NCBI RefSeq assembly: GCF_000331105.1
Contig: NC_020054.1
Span: 4,742,555 to 4,806,554 of the forward strand
Direction of reading: 5' to 3'
Origin: Fibrella aestuarina BUZ 2
Lineage (GTDB): Bacteria > Bacteroidota > Bacteroidia > Cytophagales > Spirosomataceae
Length of the DNA stretch: 64,000 nt
Part shown: positions 15,435 to 24,939 of the stretch, piece after piece
How the letters are laid out: each line of letters starts with the position of its first letter
How positions within the stretch are numbered: position 1 is the first letter of the stretch
Program-made: the position numbers and the translations under genes
The notes under the pieces: generated by a model
The model's input: the letters and a program-made list of their open reading frames with translations, nothing else
Database searches by the model: none
What the model was told of the DNA's origin: nothing

Positions 15435-17117
15435 TTAGTAATCCCGTGCTGTCAGCGTATAGGTTTCACCGTACCGTTTCAGCCAGCGCTGTTGAGCCTG
15501 TTTGGCTTCGTCGGCGGTTTCATACGAGTTAAAGTCGCTGGTACACATCTCGTTGGCCGGATCGCAGTTGCTTTTCACGTGGGCAAAGTAACGCTGTGCC
15601 TGTTTGGAAAGCTCAGCCTCATCCAACGGGATCGTTTTGATCGAGGTGTAGAAAGCCGACGGTTTACGGGTGTCGCCGGGCTTTCGTACTTCGCGGGAAA
15701 AGCCCCAGTAATAGTACTGCGTCGCTTTTGACTTAAACTGAGCCAGTAGATTAGGCAACGCCTGCCCGGTGGTCAGGTACGTTTGTTCGAGCGCGTCTAC
15801 GTCTTTTGCCGCGACCCCACTTTCCAGCAACGTGTTCCGGAAGAAAGCGTAGTCGGTCAGCGCGTTTTGGCTGTTCAGTATCGTTCGTAGCCATTTCCAG
15901 AGCTGGTCGCGGCCCAGCTGGCGCTCCATCGCCGTCAGCAGCAGCGGCACATACTGGTAGCGGTATGTTTCCGTAACCTCGTCGGGTCGGCGCACGTCTT
16001 TCAGCGCCACAAACGGGCTGAGCCCTTTGCTGGCTCCCACGTATTGCTTGAGTTGGCGTTCGTAGGCGGCTGTTCCGACCAGTTCGCGGATGGCCTGTAA
16101 CGACAGGTATTCGGTCATACCCTCCAGAAACGCCCAGCGCAGGGTTGCGTTGGGCGCCAGCACAGAGCCAAAGTAATAGTGGCCCAATTCGTGGGCAATA
16201 AACGACAGGTTAGCCGAGTCGGTCAGCGCCCGTTTCTGTTCGTCGACCATCGTATTGAGAAAACCCGTTGGGCTAACCGACGCAATGGTTGGATACGTGA
16301 CAAAAAGCCAGTCGTTGCGCCGCGACGTGGGCGTTGAAGCCAGCAGCGTAATATCAGTTCCGTAAGGCTTTTGCAACTGCTGGGCGTAGTAGGTCTTGAT
16401 GCGCGTCAGCCAGCTGTCCAGCACGGCGGCCTGGGTGTTGCTCAGGCTGGTGTTAACCAGGTACGTGCTCTGCTCTTTTTTAAAGTCGAAATCACCCGCG
16501 AAGAGCAGCAAGGGTAAGGGAATATCGGACCGAAAGCGCGCCGTCTGTCCGTATTGAGGCGGGCAACCGTTCACGTAAATCGCTTTGGCTTCGGGGCAGT
16601 GAATCGTCAGATCGAAGGTTACATTCTGATAAAGCCGATCCTGTAGCGTATCGTACAGCACCGGGTACCAGGTGGCCTGTTCGGCGGCCCGCACGGTTTT
16701 GCCGTTGAAGGCGATGTTACCCTTCCAGTCGCCCCGCAGGTTACGCTTCAGCGAATCGCGGTGCACCGGAAACGCCCCTACGTAGCGCACCCGGAGCTGA
16801 CGGGGCAGAAAGCGGCTTTTGCGATCCTGGGACGGAAACCAGTACTGAAAACTCTCGTAGGCGTTGTCACCATCGTACGTCTTCTCGGCGGTGTAGGCGG
16901 TCACGTCGGCACTATCGCGGAAGGCCTGCACGTTGAAGCCGCTGTTGAGGCGCAGGGTGTAGTGGGTAGTTGCGGGCAACCTCGACACCATGACATCGGC
17001 CCGGATCAGGCCATCTTTCAGGGAAATGTAGACGTCGCCGGTCAGGTGAGGCGTTTGGGCGTAGGCCAACAAGCCGGATAAACAGCCAAGCAAGAGCAGA
17101 TGTAGACGAAGGCGCAT
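15435..17117 (-). CDS. M1-like zinc metallopeptidase, secreted
   Basis: A 560-aa exported protein with signal peptide (HLLLLGCLSGLLAYAQ). The zinc site is seen in FIAHELGHYYFGS (HExxH) followed by the downstream Glu in FLEGMTEYLSLQ, as in gluzincin/M1 aminopeptidases. The N-terminal third is beta-rich (NVTFDLTIHCPEAKAIYVNG). The usual GAMEN motif of classical M1 enzymes is not seen, so substrate preference is uncertain. Probably periplasmic. The start at 17117 gives the signal peptide directly. Confidence 0.8.
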   Translation of the reverse strand: MRLRLHLLLLGCLSGLLAYAQTPHLTGDVYISLKDGLIRADVMVSRLPATTHYTLRLNSGFNVQAFRDSADVTAYTAEKTYDGDNAYESFQYWFPSQDRKSRFLPRQLRVRYVGAFPVHRDSLKRNLRGDWKGNIAFNGKTVRAAEQATWYPVLYDTLQDRLYQNVTFDLTIHCPEAKAIYVNGCPPQYGQTARFRSDIPLPLLLFAGDFDFKKEQSTYLVNTSLSNTQAAVLDSWLTRIKTYYAQQLQKPYGTDITLLASTPTSRRNDWLFVTYPTIASVSPTGFLNTMVDEQKRALTDSANLSFIAHELGHYYFGSVLAPNATLRWAFLEGMTEYLSLQAIRELVGTAAYERQLKQYVGASKGLSPFVALKDVRRPDEVTETYRYQYVPLLLTAMERQLGRDQLWKWLRTILNSQNALTDYAFFRNTLLESGVAAKDVDALEQTYLTTGQALPNLLAQFKSKATQYYYWGFSREVRKPGDTRKPSAFYTSIKTIPLDEAELSKQAQRYFAHVKSNCDPANEMCTSDFNSYETADEAKQAQQRWLKRYGETYTLTARDY

Positions 17118-17206
17118 AGCAGATCAGGTTCGGTTTCGATCAGTATCTGCTCAATATACCCGAATCTGTAGACTTACCCAACGCGCTTCATTCCCAACCT
17201 TTTCAG

Positions 17207-18103
17207 TTAGTCGAACGCGCCAGTCAGTAAGCCCGGTTCATGAGTCAACAGCGCCGTCTCCCGTCGGGCGGCCTCCCAACCGAGGATAGCTTGCTTGCGG
17301 CCACTGCCCCACCGATACCCGCCAAAGAGGCCCGTTTTTTTGATCACCCGATGGCAGGGAATCAGATAGCCAACCGGATTGGCCCCGATGGCTGTGCCCA
17401 CCGCCCGCGTGGCCGTTGGCTGGCCAATGGTGGCTGCGATCTGGTCGTAGCTCGCCAGATGCCCTTCGGGAATGCTCAGCAGCGCTTCCCACACTTTCAG
17501 TTGAAACGCCGTCCCTCGCATCAATACGGCAAGTCGGCGGGGTCGGTCAGATGTACCGCCGGCCCCAACGGATGGGAAAATTTGCTCAGCTAGCGGGCGC
17601 ACGAGCGTTGGCGCCCAAACGAGCGTTGCCTTGGGCCACGCCTGGGTTAGCAGTGCCTCAGGTACGTTATCGTCGGTCAGGAAATGTAGCAGCGCCACCT
17701 TGCCCCCAATGCTCCCCAGCACGAACGGGCCAAACGGACTGTCAAATACACCGTAGTGCAACAGCAGCCCCCGTCCACCCTGCTTGAATTGCCCCGGCGT
17801 GACGCCTTCGATACGAACAAACGGATCGTGCAGCCGCCCCGCCCCCGACAGGCCCGCCTCGTCGGCCACGGCGCTCAGCACGGCCCCGTTGCGGAGTTGC
17901 TGTTTGGCGTAGTCGAGCGTGAGGTACTGCCCAAACTTCTTGGGACTGACGCCGGCCCATTCGGTGAAGAGCCGCTGAAAATGAAACGGGCTCAGGTTGG
18001 CCCGCTCAGCCAGTTCGGCCAGGGTTGGCTGTGCCTGTTGCTGCGTGACCAGATGCTCGATGGCGGCGGCAATTTGCGGGTATGGATAAGGTGGCGTGTT
18101 CAT
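17207..18103 (-). CDS. Ada-like AraC regulator / O6-methylguanine-DNA methyltransferase
   Basis: A 298-aa fusion of an AraC-type helix-turn-helix (about 10-100: PTLAELAERANLSPFHFQRL) with a methylated-DNA-protein cysteine methyltransferase. The active site is Cys250 in LIPCHRVI, with the helix AFQLKVWEALLSIPEG upstream. It repairs O6-methylguanine by taking the methyl group irreversibly. The zinc-binding N-Ada domain is absent, so the phosphotriester sensor function of E. coli Ada is probably missing. The ATG at 18103 is preferred; the open frame extends upstream through the terminator at 18208-18236 and would add a poor N-terminus. Confidence 0.88.
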   Translation of the reverse strand: MNTPPYPYPQIAAAIEHLVTQQQAQPTLAELAERANLSPFHFQRLFTEWAGVSPKKFGQYLTLDYAKQQLRNGAVLSAVADEAGLSGAGRLHDPFVRIEGVTPGQFKQGGRGLLLHYGVFDSPFGPFVLGSIGGKVALLHFLTDDNVPEALLTQAWPKATLVWAPTLVRPLAEQIFPSVGAGGTSDRPRRLAVLMRGTAFQLKVWEALLSIPEGHLASYDQIAATIGQPTATRAVGTAIGANPVGYLIPCHRVIKKTGLFGGYRWGSGRKQAILGWEAARRETALLTHEPGLLTGAFD

Positions 18104-18207
18104 GCCTGTTTGTTGATTGACCTGCCCAAAGGTCGCCAATCCACCCGCCGCCGTCAACCCGATTCTTGCGGAGTTATGGGCAGGAAGCCTACCAGACGAT
18201 GGGCCAT

Positions 18208-18236
18208 AAAAAAGCCCCCGGTTGTGGCCGGGGGCA
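18208..18236 (-). terminator. Rho-independent terminator
   Basis: On the minus strand an 8-bp GC stem (arms 18214-18221 and 18228-18235) is followed by a run of T. It lies 26 bp after the stop of the 242-aa lipoprotein gene and before the Ada-like gene. Confidence 0.8.
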
Positions 18237-18261
18237 GGGATGGGATCGGGTTGCAAACGTA

Positions 18262-18990
18262 CTACTTGCAGAAAATCGACGTATTGACAGGTACTTCCAG
18301 TACGTCTTTACTCACTAAGGTGTTGTTCTGCGACAACGGCAGGAAGAAGACATTCATACGCACATCGTAGGCCTTGCCTTTCACCACGCGGTAGGTACTC
18401 GCTACCAGCAGGTTCTTCTTCACATCTTCACGCTTCAGCGTCAGCAACGGCAACCACTGGCTCGTGCCGACGGGCCGAAATTCGACGGCTACTGTCGCGG
18501 GTACTTTCTTTTGCTCCACCTCGGCGCAGGGGAATTTGACCTGGAACGTCACGGGCGTGGGCGTCGTCGATAGCTTGAACGACCGCAGATCGAATTCGGC
18601 CCCACCCTGTCCGCAGGAGGCGAACGTACCTGAGGAGACGAACTTCGTTTTATCCTGTTCGTTTTCGTAAAGCCGCAGCCGCACCGGCTTGTCGTAGGCC
18701 AATTTGCTGAAGGTGAGTTGATCGCCGTTGATCAGGTCCTGATACGCCGATCCGGCCACGGCCGAATCGTTGCCGTTGCGCCCTACATACATGGCCTCGA
18801 ACAGATACAGTCGATCCATATCCTTCACGCTGCTCTTGATCTTCACCGTTAGCGGCGTTGAACAGGTGGTTGGTTTGGCCGCAACCCGGGCCGATTCAAT
18901 CGGCGTTGCTGGTAAGGGGTCATCGGCGGCCCGCTGACAGGCCGCAAGGAGCCCAGCGCCCATGCATATGCCAAGTACAAGATGTCTCAT
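18262..18990 (-). CDS. Lipoprotein of unknown function
   Basis: A 242-aa protein with lipoprotein signal (MRHLVLGICMGAGLLAAC). The mature protein has alternating beta-like segments (TPLTVKIKSSVKDMDRLYLFEAMYVG, TPVTFQVKFPCAEVEQKKVPATVAVEF) and several Cys. No catalytic motif is seen. The ATG at 18990 is chosen because it places the lipobox properly; the frame extends to 19116. It is divergent from the spore-photoproduct-lyase-like gene across a 342-bp AT-rich region. Confidence 0.7.
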   Translation of the reverse strand: MRHLVLGICMGAGLLAACQRAADDPLPATPIESARVAAKPTTCSTPLTVKIKSSVKDMDRLYLFEAMYVGRNGNDSAVAGSAYQDLINGDQLTFSKLAYDKPVRLRLYENEQDKTKFVSSGTFASCGQGGAEFDLRSFKLSTTPTPVTFQVKFPCAEVEQKKVPATVAVEFRPVGTSQWLPLLTLKREDVKKNLLVASTYRVVKGKAYDVRMNVFFLPLSQNNTLVSKDVLEVPVNTSIFCK

Positions 18991-19332
18991 AAAAAGAAAG
19001 TTGGATAAAGCAGTTTTAGGCTTACTAATGCACGCCGTATGCCAATCCAACCGAGGCGCTTGTCTAGTTAAAGTACAATTTTTTTGGTTGCTGATAAAAC
19101 TTTGTCGCTCAATCAATTACTGACCTGTAACTGGGCGGCTCAATCAATTTTCGGTCTATTTCCGGTTAGATCGGCATGACTTATGCTACTATTACCATAT
19201 ATGTATAATGAGTTTGCTATTCCTTAACTTTTTACAATACAATTAACTGTAAATCAGTATCTTACCTATACAATCTAACGAACCAATCGGGCACTGAGGT
19301 TGTTCTAGTTGTAGACCACTCAACACCCATGC
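18991..19332. other. AT-rich divergent intergenic region
   Basis: This 342-bp space between divergent genes is clearly richer in A+T than its surroundings (especially 19070-19300) and must hold both promoters. I could not pick a clean TAnnTTTG box with a -33 partner for either gene. No ORF or RNA gene is evident. Confidence 0.4.
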
Positions 19333-20370
19333 ATGCCCGATTTCAAGCCCTCTGTGGTGCTCTATACAGCCGACGCCATGAACGAGCAGGGCGAGGCCAT
19401 TTTAGCCCAATACCCCGACGCTGAAGCGTTGCAGATCACGCAGCATAACCGCCTGCCCGAGTTGGGCATGAACCACTATAAAGTGAAGTCGGATGTGCTG
19501 GTGCTGGGGAAACTGAAAACGCAGGACTGCAAATGGAGCGGGCGTAGCTCCGACTACATCGCGCCCAGTCTGGCCAATGGTTGTTTTGCGGGCTGCGCTT
19601 ACTGCTACGTCGACCGGCACAAGGCGGTCAATCCCATTACGCTTTTCACCAACACCGACGAGATTACGGCGACGGTCGACCGGCACGTGCATACGCTCGA
19701 CTGGCCCAAATCCGCCAACCAAACCGACCCCGTTTACTGGACGTATGATATCGGCTGCAACTCCGACATTGCCGTTGATTACAGCCTGAACGCGGGGCTG
19801 CGGGACGTGTTCGCCTTTTACCGCGACCATCCGCGCGCCAAGGCGACGTTTGCCACCAAATTTGTCAATCCCGATCTGCTTGATTTCGACCCGAAGCGTA
19901 AGATCCGGATTCGGTTCAGCCTGATGCCCGCGCACGTGAGCAAGTTGGTGGATGTGCGCACCGACAGCATCGAGAAGCGGCTGGCGGCCATCAATGCCTT
20001 TTATGATGCGGGGTACGAAGTGCACGTGAATTTCTCGCCCGTGATTGTGTATGGGGGCAAGCAGTGGCGCGACGATTACCGCGCCCTGTTTCGGCAGCTC
20101 GATGAGGCGTTGCGGCCCCAGGTAAAAGCGCAGCTACACTGCGAGGTGATCTTCCTGACGCATAATCAGTTTCAGCATCAGGCCAATTTGCAGATCAACC
20201 CGAAGGCCGAAGAACTGTTGTGGGTGCCCGAGTTGCAGGAAAATAAGCGCAGCCAGTTTGGCGGCTGGAACATCCGCTACGACCATCAGCTCAAAAGCAA
20301 GATGATCGCGATTTTCGAGCAGCTGGTGCGCGACGAAATCCCCTGGTGCGGTATTCGGTATATTTTTTAA
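19333..20370 (+). CDS. Radical SAM protein of the spore photoproduct lyase (SplB-like) family
   Basis: A 345-aa cytoplasmic radical SAM protein. The cluster motif is NGCFAGCAYCYVDRH (CX3CX2C). The downstream IRFSLMPAHVSKLVDVRTDSIEKRLAAI and GYEVHVNFSPVIVYGGKQW resemble SplB, which reverses the spore photoproduct thymine dimer. The ATG at 19333 gives a family-like start (MPDFKPSVVLYTADAM). Bacteroidota do not form spores, so the real substrate may be another DNA lesion or something unrelated. A hairpin follows the stop. Confidence 0.8.
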   Translation: MPDFKPSVVLYTADAMNEQGEAILAQYPDAEALQITQHNRLPELGMNHYKVKSDVLVLGKLKTQDCKWSGRSSDYIAPSLANGCFAGCAYCYVDRHKAVNPITLFTNTDEITATVDRHVHTLDWPKSANQTDPVYWTYDIGCNSDIAVDYSLNAGLRDVFAFYRDHPRAKATFATKFVNPDLLDFDPKRKIRIRFSLMPAHVSKLVDVRTDSIEKRLAAINAFYDAGYEVHVNFSPVIVYGGKQWRDDYRALFRQLDEALRPQVKAQLHCEVIFLTHNQFQHQANLQINPKAEELLWVPELQENKRSQFGGWNIRYDHQLKSKMIAIFEQLVRDEIPWCGIRYIF

Positions 20371-20371
20371 A

Positions 20372-20464
20372 GGTCATTGGTAGTCATTAATTGTCATTAG
20401 GCTTCGCCGTCATTGGTTGTTTTTCTACGATGAATGACTACCAATGACGGCGAAGCCTAATGAC
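20372..20464. repeat. Compound inverted repeat with AATGAC words
   Basis: Perfect 25-bp arms at 20393-20417 and 20440-20464. The outer left part (20372-20388) can also pair with 20433-20448, so two alternative hairpins exist. It lies between two convergent genes. The repeated GTCATT/AATGAC words resemble the heptad repeats elsewhere in the window, but the spacing is not a clean 7 bp. Confidence 0.75.
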
Positions 20465-20470
20465 GCACAG

Positions 20471-20677
20471 TTAGTTACTATGCCCGCCTTTGGTGCCGCC
20501 GGTTGCCTTGCCGGCGCTGCTGCCGCTCTTCGAGTGACGCGCGCTCTTGTGCGAGTTACTGTTGCGGCCGCCGCCACTGCTGCCGTGGCCAACGCCGTTG
20601 TCGGCTTTGCCACCGGCTTTCTGTTCATCGTATTCGTGCTCGACCTGATCGAGGGCTTTGTCGTTCTTCGTTGCCAT
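20471..20677 (-). CDS. Small Gly/Ser/Lys/His-rich hypothetical protein
   Basis: A 68-residue, very hydrophilic, low-complexity protein (KAGGKADNGVGHGSSGGGRN, then SHKSARHSKSGSSAGK). It resembles small disordered stress or nucleic-acid-binding proteins, but no family is recognised. The antisense frame is also open, so coding status is not secure. The AACGTT-ATG start context and its isolation between a hairpin and a spacer make it plausible. Confidence 0.5.
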   Translation of the reverse strand: MATKNDKALDQVEHEYDEQKAGGKADNGVGHGSSGGGRNSNSHKSARHSKSGSSAGKATGGTKGGHSN

Positions 20678-20747
20678 AACGTTGATTGGTTTAACTACCC
20701 ACTAAACCCATTAACTCAGTAGGGTGTTTTCACCAATTCGGCTGTTT

Positions 20748-21704
20748 TTAGGGACGGAACTGTAGATCGACCCGTACGGCCTGATGATCAGAGCCGCGTT
20801 GCGTGAGTACGGTGAATTGGCGGGTGGTGAGCCGATCGTTGATAAACGCATGATCGATAGGCAGATAGGCTACGGGCAGAAAGCGGGGCCAGGTCGGTTG
20901 CAGCCCAAATCCGTAGCGGCAGGCGTGCACACCCGGTTGCTGAAACCAGTGCCGGTATAAAGGCGCAAACGGGCTGATATTAAAATCGCCGATGAGCAAT
21001 GCCGACTGCCGGGTACGTTGGAAGCGCGCCGACACAAAGGCAAGTTGCCGGTTACGATCGGCAAACCAGCTGGGAAAAATGGGCGGGCGGGGATGCACCG
21101 TCATCAGTTCGACGGTACGCCCCCGGATGCGCGTGGTCAGGTGAATGACCTGATGGCTTTCCTTGGCCGCCGCGTCGACCCGGAAGGGTGTCCGGCTCAG
21201 CACCATAATGTGACTCGGTCCCTTTGCCCGGACGGTATCGGTATAGGGGTACGTTGCCCGGAAGAAGGCGAGCGCGCGCGGAATCTGCTGGACCGTCATT
21301 TCCTGCAAGACAATCAGATCGGCCTGCTGCTGGGCGACCAGATCAAAGGTGTTCTGGATGTCTTGCCGCGTGAACAGCACATTGGCGTGCATCACCCGAA
21401 AACCGGGCTGACCGGCCGTCAGCGGGGGTGGTGAAGTCACTAGCCACGGGAGCACCAGCGCCGCCTGCCACCCGACGCTGAGGCCGTTGACCAGCACCCA
21501 GCGCCACTGCCGCCCCAGCGCGCTCCAGCCCAGTAGCAACGTACCCACCCCTACATACTGCACCGCAAACTGACTCGCCAGATCGAACAGAAAGAAATAC
21601 GATCCGGCCCATTGCCCAAGCCCGATGGCAGCCAGCAACCCGAGCGAAGCCAGCGGCAGCAGCCAGGAAATAAACGCGTTAAATCGATGACGGATTGAGG
21701 GCAT
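20748..21704 (-). CDS. Endonuclease/exonuclease/phosphatase family membrane protein
   Basis: A 318-aa protein with about three N-terminal membrane segments (FISWLLPLASLGLLAAIGLG, FFLFDLASQFAVQYVGVG, WRWVLVNGLSVGWQAALVLP). The EEP hydrolase domain (about 100-318) has MHANVLF, IVLQEMT (metal Glu), LLIGDFNISPFAPLYRHW and SDHQAVRVDL (catalytic His). Enzymes of this fold cut phosphodiester bonds in nucleic acids or lipids; the substrate here is unknown. The catalytic domain probably faces the periplasm. Confidence 0.85.
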   Translation of the reverse strand: MPSIRHRFNAFISWLLPLASLGLLAAIGLGQWAGSYFFLFDLASQFAVQYVGVGTLLLGWSALGRQWRWVLVNGLSVGWQAALVLPWLVTSPPPLTAGQPGFRVMHANVLFTRQDIQNTFDLVAQQQADLIVLQEMTVQQIPRALAFFRATYPYTDTVRAKGPSHIMVLSRTPFRVDAAAKESHQVIHLTTRIRGRTVELMTVHPRPPIFPSWFADRNRQLAFVSARFQRTRQSALLIGDFNISPFAPLYRHWFQQPGVHACRYGFGLQPTWPRFLPVAYLPIDHAFINDRLTTRQFTVLTQRGSDHQAVRVDLQFRP

Positions 21705-21940
21705 TACGTTGAGAATGAGGCGGCCGGGACCGCTTCTGAATTAATGGGCTGACAAGTACCTGTAAGCCGCTGATTAAAAATTGATTCGCTCATTCGTGGC
21801 ATGGCAACGACAGGAGTAATCCTGGGGGATCCTGACTTGTGGGTTAGGGACAGTCAAGATTTCTCCTGTCGTCGGAATGACAAAAAATGGCGGTTGTCCG
21901 GGTGCCTTGCCACAGCTGCCGTCGAGTTCGTTACCTCGCC

Positions 21941-24136
21941 TTACAGTCCCGCCCGTAGGGTGAGCAGGAAATTCCGGCCGGGAGCGCTAAAGCCGCTGGC
22001 GAAGGTGCGGTAATTGAGGTCGAACAGGTTTTCGCAGGCGGCCTGAACGGTCAGGAAACGGCTCACGCGCACGCTGCCGCGCAGGTTGGCCGTCATCCAG
22101 GCGGGCATCCCGGCGGGCGTAGCATACTGGGCATTATCTTCCCCTTCGGGGTTGTAGTCGGCGATGCGTTTCCAGCCATTGAACAGGCTGTAGGCTTCGG
22201 CCGTAAAACGCGGCGACTGATACAGCAGCGACAACCGACCGAAGGTAGGCGGTACGTGGTCGAGGGGAAGTTCTTTGGTATCGAAGCCCCCCACCGCCAG
22301 AATTCGTCCGGCCACGTCGTTGATGGTTCCGCTGAACGACAGCCGGTTGGTCAGGCGCAGCAACGCCCCGAGGCTATAGCCCCGCAGCATCGCCCGGCGT
22401 TTGTTCTGCGCTGCCGTCACCTGACTCAACTGCCCGCCGTAATTGACCGTCGACTGCCCGTTGAGCGTAAACGCATCGACCACGATGGCGTTGGTAAACC
22501 AGGTATTGAAGACGGTCGCGTCGAGCCGGAGCCGGTTGCCTACCCACTGGTTCACCGACAGTTCGAGGTTGTAGGTCTGCTCGGGGCGGATGTTGGGGTT
22601 GGGCACAATCAGCGACCCGGCCCTCGATTCAAATACCTTGGTGAGGTCGTCGATGTTGGGGGCGCGGAAGCCCGTCGAGCCGAGCAGGCTGATTTTGCTG
22701 CGCTCGGTGGGTGTCAGCACCAGCCCCAGGTTACCCGACAGTCCCGAGGGCGACTGCTTGATTTCGTCGAACGGAAAGGGGAAGAACGTTTTGTCGCGGA
22801 AGATGGCGTTCAGGTTGGTCAGCGTGTAGCGCAGTCCGCCGTTGATGGTTACGAGTGGCGACAGGGTTAGCTGATCGGTCAGGTAAAAGGCCGTGGTGCT
22901 GAGCGTATTGCCGCCGTCGGGATAGCGGGTGTCGGCGGGCGTAACGGCGCTCGTCCGTACGTCCAGGAAGGTAGCCGTGCTCGTCACGTCGTTATGGGTC
23001 AGCTCGAGGCCGTATTGCAGCGTGTGGTCGCCCAGCCGTTTTTGCAAGTCCGCGTTGAGCGACCACACCCCTACCCGCTCCACCTGCCGTTTGAGGCTGG
23101 CGGCATCGAGGCGGCGGCTGTTGCGGCTTTCTTCGATGTTCTGGTAAGCCGCCGTCAGGTTTAGCCGGTCAAACAGGGCCGTGGCGCGGGTCATTTCCAG
23201 CCGGTACGACGTCAGCAGGCGACGTTCGGGGCCGTAATACCATTCGGCAAAGCGCGGCTTACCACTGGCGACTTCGCTCAGCCGGTCGTAGCGGGGTACG
23301 TTGCTGCTGGTCGAATACTGCACGTTGAGGATGTGCCGCACGCCTTCCGACGGCTGAAACAGCACTTTCTGCAACAGATCGAGTTGCTGATAGGCCGAGC
23401 CAACCTGCTTGTTGGGGTCGGGGTTGGTTACCACCTGCCCGATAGGGTTCGACGGCGACACCTCGACGTATTGCGTCAGTTTACCAAAGTCGGGGTAGTC
23501 GGCGCGGCGGTTGTTGCCCTGCACCACGTCGCCGAAACTAGCCCCGGTAATGCTGGTGAGAAAACCGAGCCGGCGCGTGCCGATGCTCACGTCGGCGTGG
23601 GCGGTGCGTTCGCCGGTTGCCGAGCCGATCCGCACGTAGGCCGACGGGCGCACGCTCACTTTGGCCGAGTTGGACAGATCGGGGTTGCGGCTCTGAAAGT
23701 ACATAACCCCGCCGAGGGCGTCGGAGCCGTAGAGTGTAGAACCCGGACCGAATAGCACTTCGGCGCGGTCGAGTATGGCCGGGTCAATGCGCAGTACGTT
23801 CTGAAGGTGGCCTGCCCGGTAAATGGCGTTGTTCATCCGCACCCCGTCGACTACGATCAGCACCCGGCTGGCTTCGAAACCGCGCAGCACGGGGCTACCG
23901 CCGCCCCCCTGACTTTTCTGCACGAATACGTTGCCGGTCTGTTGCAGGAGGTCGGCGGTGTTCTGGTTGTTTCGGAAAGCGATCTGCTCGCGGGTAATGG
24001 GCTGAATCTGAAACGGCGAGCGGCGGGCAGGCTGCTCGAATCGGGTGGCGGCCACCGTCAGTTGATTGAGCTGGATGGTGTCGGACTGGGCGTTGGCGCC
24101 GAAGGGCAGCAACAGTAACAGGGAGAGGTATTTCAT
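21941..24136 (-). CDS. TonB-dependent outer-membrane receptor
   Basis: A 731-aa receptor for an iron or cobalamin-type ligand, energised by TonB. Signal peptide MKYLSLLLLLPFGANAQ, then the TonB box/plug region (ITREQIAFRNNQNTADLLQQTGNVFVQKSQGGGGSPVLRG, IVVDGVRMNNAIYR, EVLFGPGSTLYGSDALGGVMYFQS). The beta-barrel fills the rest and ends in PGRNFLLTLRAGL. There is no N-terminal carboxypeptidase-like domain, so it is closer to classical HmuR/BtuB-type receptors than to SusC. The ATG at 24136 is chosen by the signal peptide. It is divergent from the pentapeptide gene. Confidence 0.92.
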   Translation of the reverse strand: MKYLSLLLLLPFGANAQSDTIQLNQLTVAATRFEQPARRSPFQIQPITREQIAFRNNQNTADLLQQTGNVFVQKSQGGGGSPVLRGFEASRVLIVVDGVRMNNAIYRAGHLQNVLRIDPAILDRAEVLFGPGSTLYGSDALGGVMYFQSRNPDLSNSAKVSVRPSAYVRIGSATGERTAHADVSIGTRRLGFLTSITGASFGDVVQGNNRRADYPDFGKLTQYVEVSPSNPIGQVVTNPDPNKQVGSAYQQLDLLQKVLFQPSEGVRHILNVQYSTSSNVPRYDRLSEVASGKPRFAEWYYGPERRLLTSYRLEMTRATALFDRLNLTAAYQNIEESRNSRRLDAASLKRQVERVGVWSLNADLQKRLGDHTLQYGLELTHNDVTSTATFLDVRTSAVTPADTRYPDGGNTLSTTAFYLTDQLTLSPLVTINGGLRYTLTNLNAIFRDKTFFPFPFDEIKQSPSGLSGNLGLVLTPTERSKISLLGSTGFRAPNIDDLTKVFESRAGSLIVPNPNIRPEQTYNLELSVNQWVGNRLRLDATVFNTWFTNAIVVDAFTLNGQSTVNYGGQLSQVTAAQNKRRAMLRGYSLGALLRLTNRLSFSGTINDVAGRILAVGGFDTKELPLDHVPPTFGRLSLLYQSPRFTAEAYSLFNGWKRIADYNPEGEDNAQYATPAGMPAWMTANLRGSVRVSRFLTVQAACENLFDLNYRTFASGFSAPGRNFLLTLRAGL

Positions 24137-24212
24137 CAGGCAGATCGATCTTCCCGGAAAATGGGCCTTATTTTGGCAATCAGGAAGAAACCGGCCCGAA
24201 AATAGGCGACAA

Positions 24213-24770
24213 ATGACCCCGAATTTAGTTGAAGGTATCGATTTCTCGAGCCAGCCCCTGCCCAACGACGAATACGAGCTGTGCACGTTTACCCGCTGCA
24301 CCTTCACGGGCGCCGATCTCTCGAAGCGGGCGTTCTACGACTGTACGTTTACCGACTGCACCTTCGCGGGCGCCAAACTGAACCGAACGGCCCTGCGCGA
24401 GGTGACCTTTGTGGGCTGCGACCTCACCGGCCTGCGCTTCGACCACTGCGATCCGTTTCTGCTGGCCGTTCGGTTTAAACGTTGCACCCTGACGAAGGCC
24501 AGCTTTGAAAAACTAAGCCTCAAAGAGACCTATTTCGGCCAGTCGGTAATGCAGCGCGTCGATTTTACCCAAACCGACCTGACCGAAGCCGTTTTCGATG
24601 AATGCGACCTCGACGGAGCCCGGTTTGAGTATACCGTGCTGGAACGTGCCGACTTCCGCACGGCCCGCCATTACGCCCTCGACCCCGAACGAAACCGCCT
24701 GAAAAAAGCCCGGTTTGCTTGGCCGGGCTTGGTGGGGCTGCTGGTCAAATACAGCATCGAGGTCGGGTGA
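24213..24770 (+). CDS. Pentapeptide repeat protein
   Basis: A 185-aa protein made almost entirely of A(D/N)LXX-type pentapeptides (TFTRCTFTGADLSKRAFYDC, FVGCDLTGLRF, FTQTDLTEAVFDECDLDGARF). These fold into a right-handed beta helix. The size and the two-block layout resemble Qnr/MfpA-like proteins, which mimic DNA and protect gyrase, but many such proteins have other or unknown roles. Cytoplasmic, no signal peptide. The ATG at 24213 is the first in-frame ATG that does not overlap the divergent receptor gene. Confidence 0.85.
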   Translation: MTPNLVEGIDFSSQPLPNDEYELCTFTRCTFTGADLSKRAFYDCTFTDCTFAGAKLNRTALREVTFVGCDLTGLRFDHCDPFLLAVRFKRCTLTKASFEKLSLKETYFGQSVMQRVDFTQTDLTEAVFDECDLDGARFEYTVLERADFRTARHYALDPERNRLKKARFAWPGLVGLLVKYSIEVG

Positions 24771-24939
24771 GTGCAGCCGCTCAGGTACGTTGTCAGTTTT
24801 GCGCCTGCAAACGGGGCCGTGACGCCTTGTAGGTTGTTGGTCGAGCGGCCATATCTACCGCTAACGTTGCCTTGCCTGCTGCGCCGATGTATTTTTCAGT
24901 CTACGTAGCTACCCGCGCCCTACCAATGTGCAGCCGACC

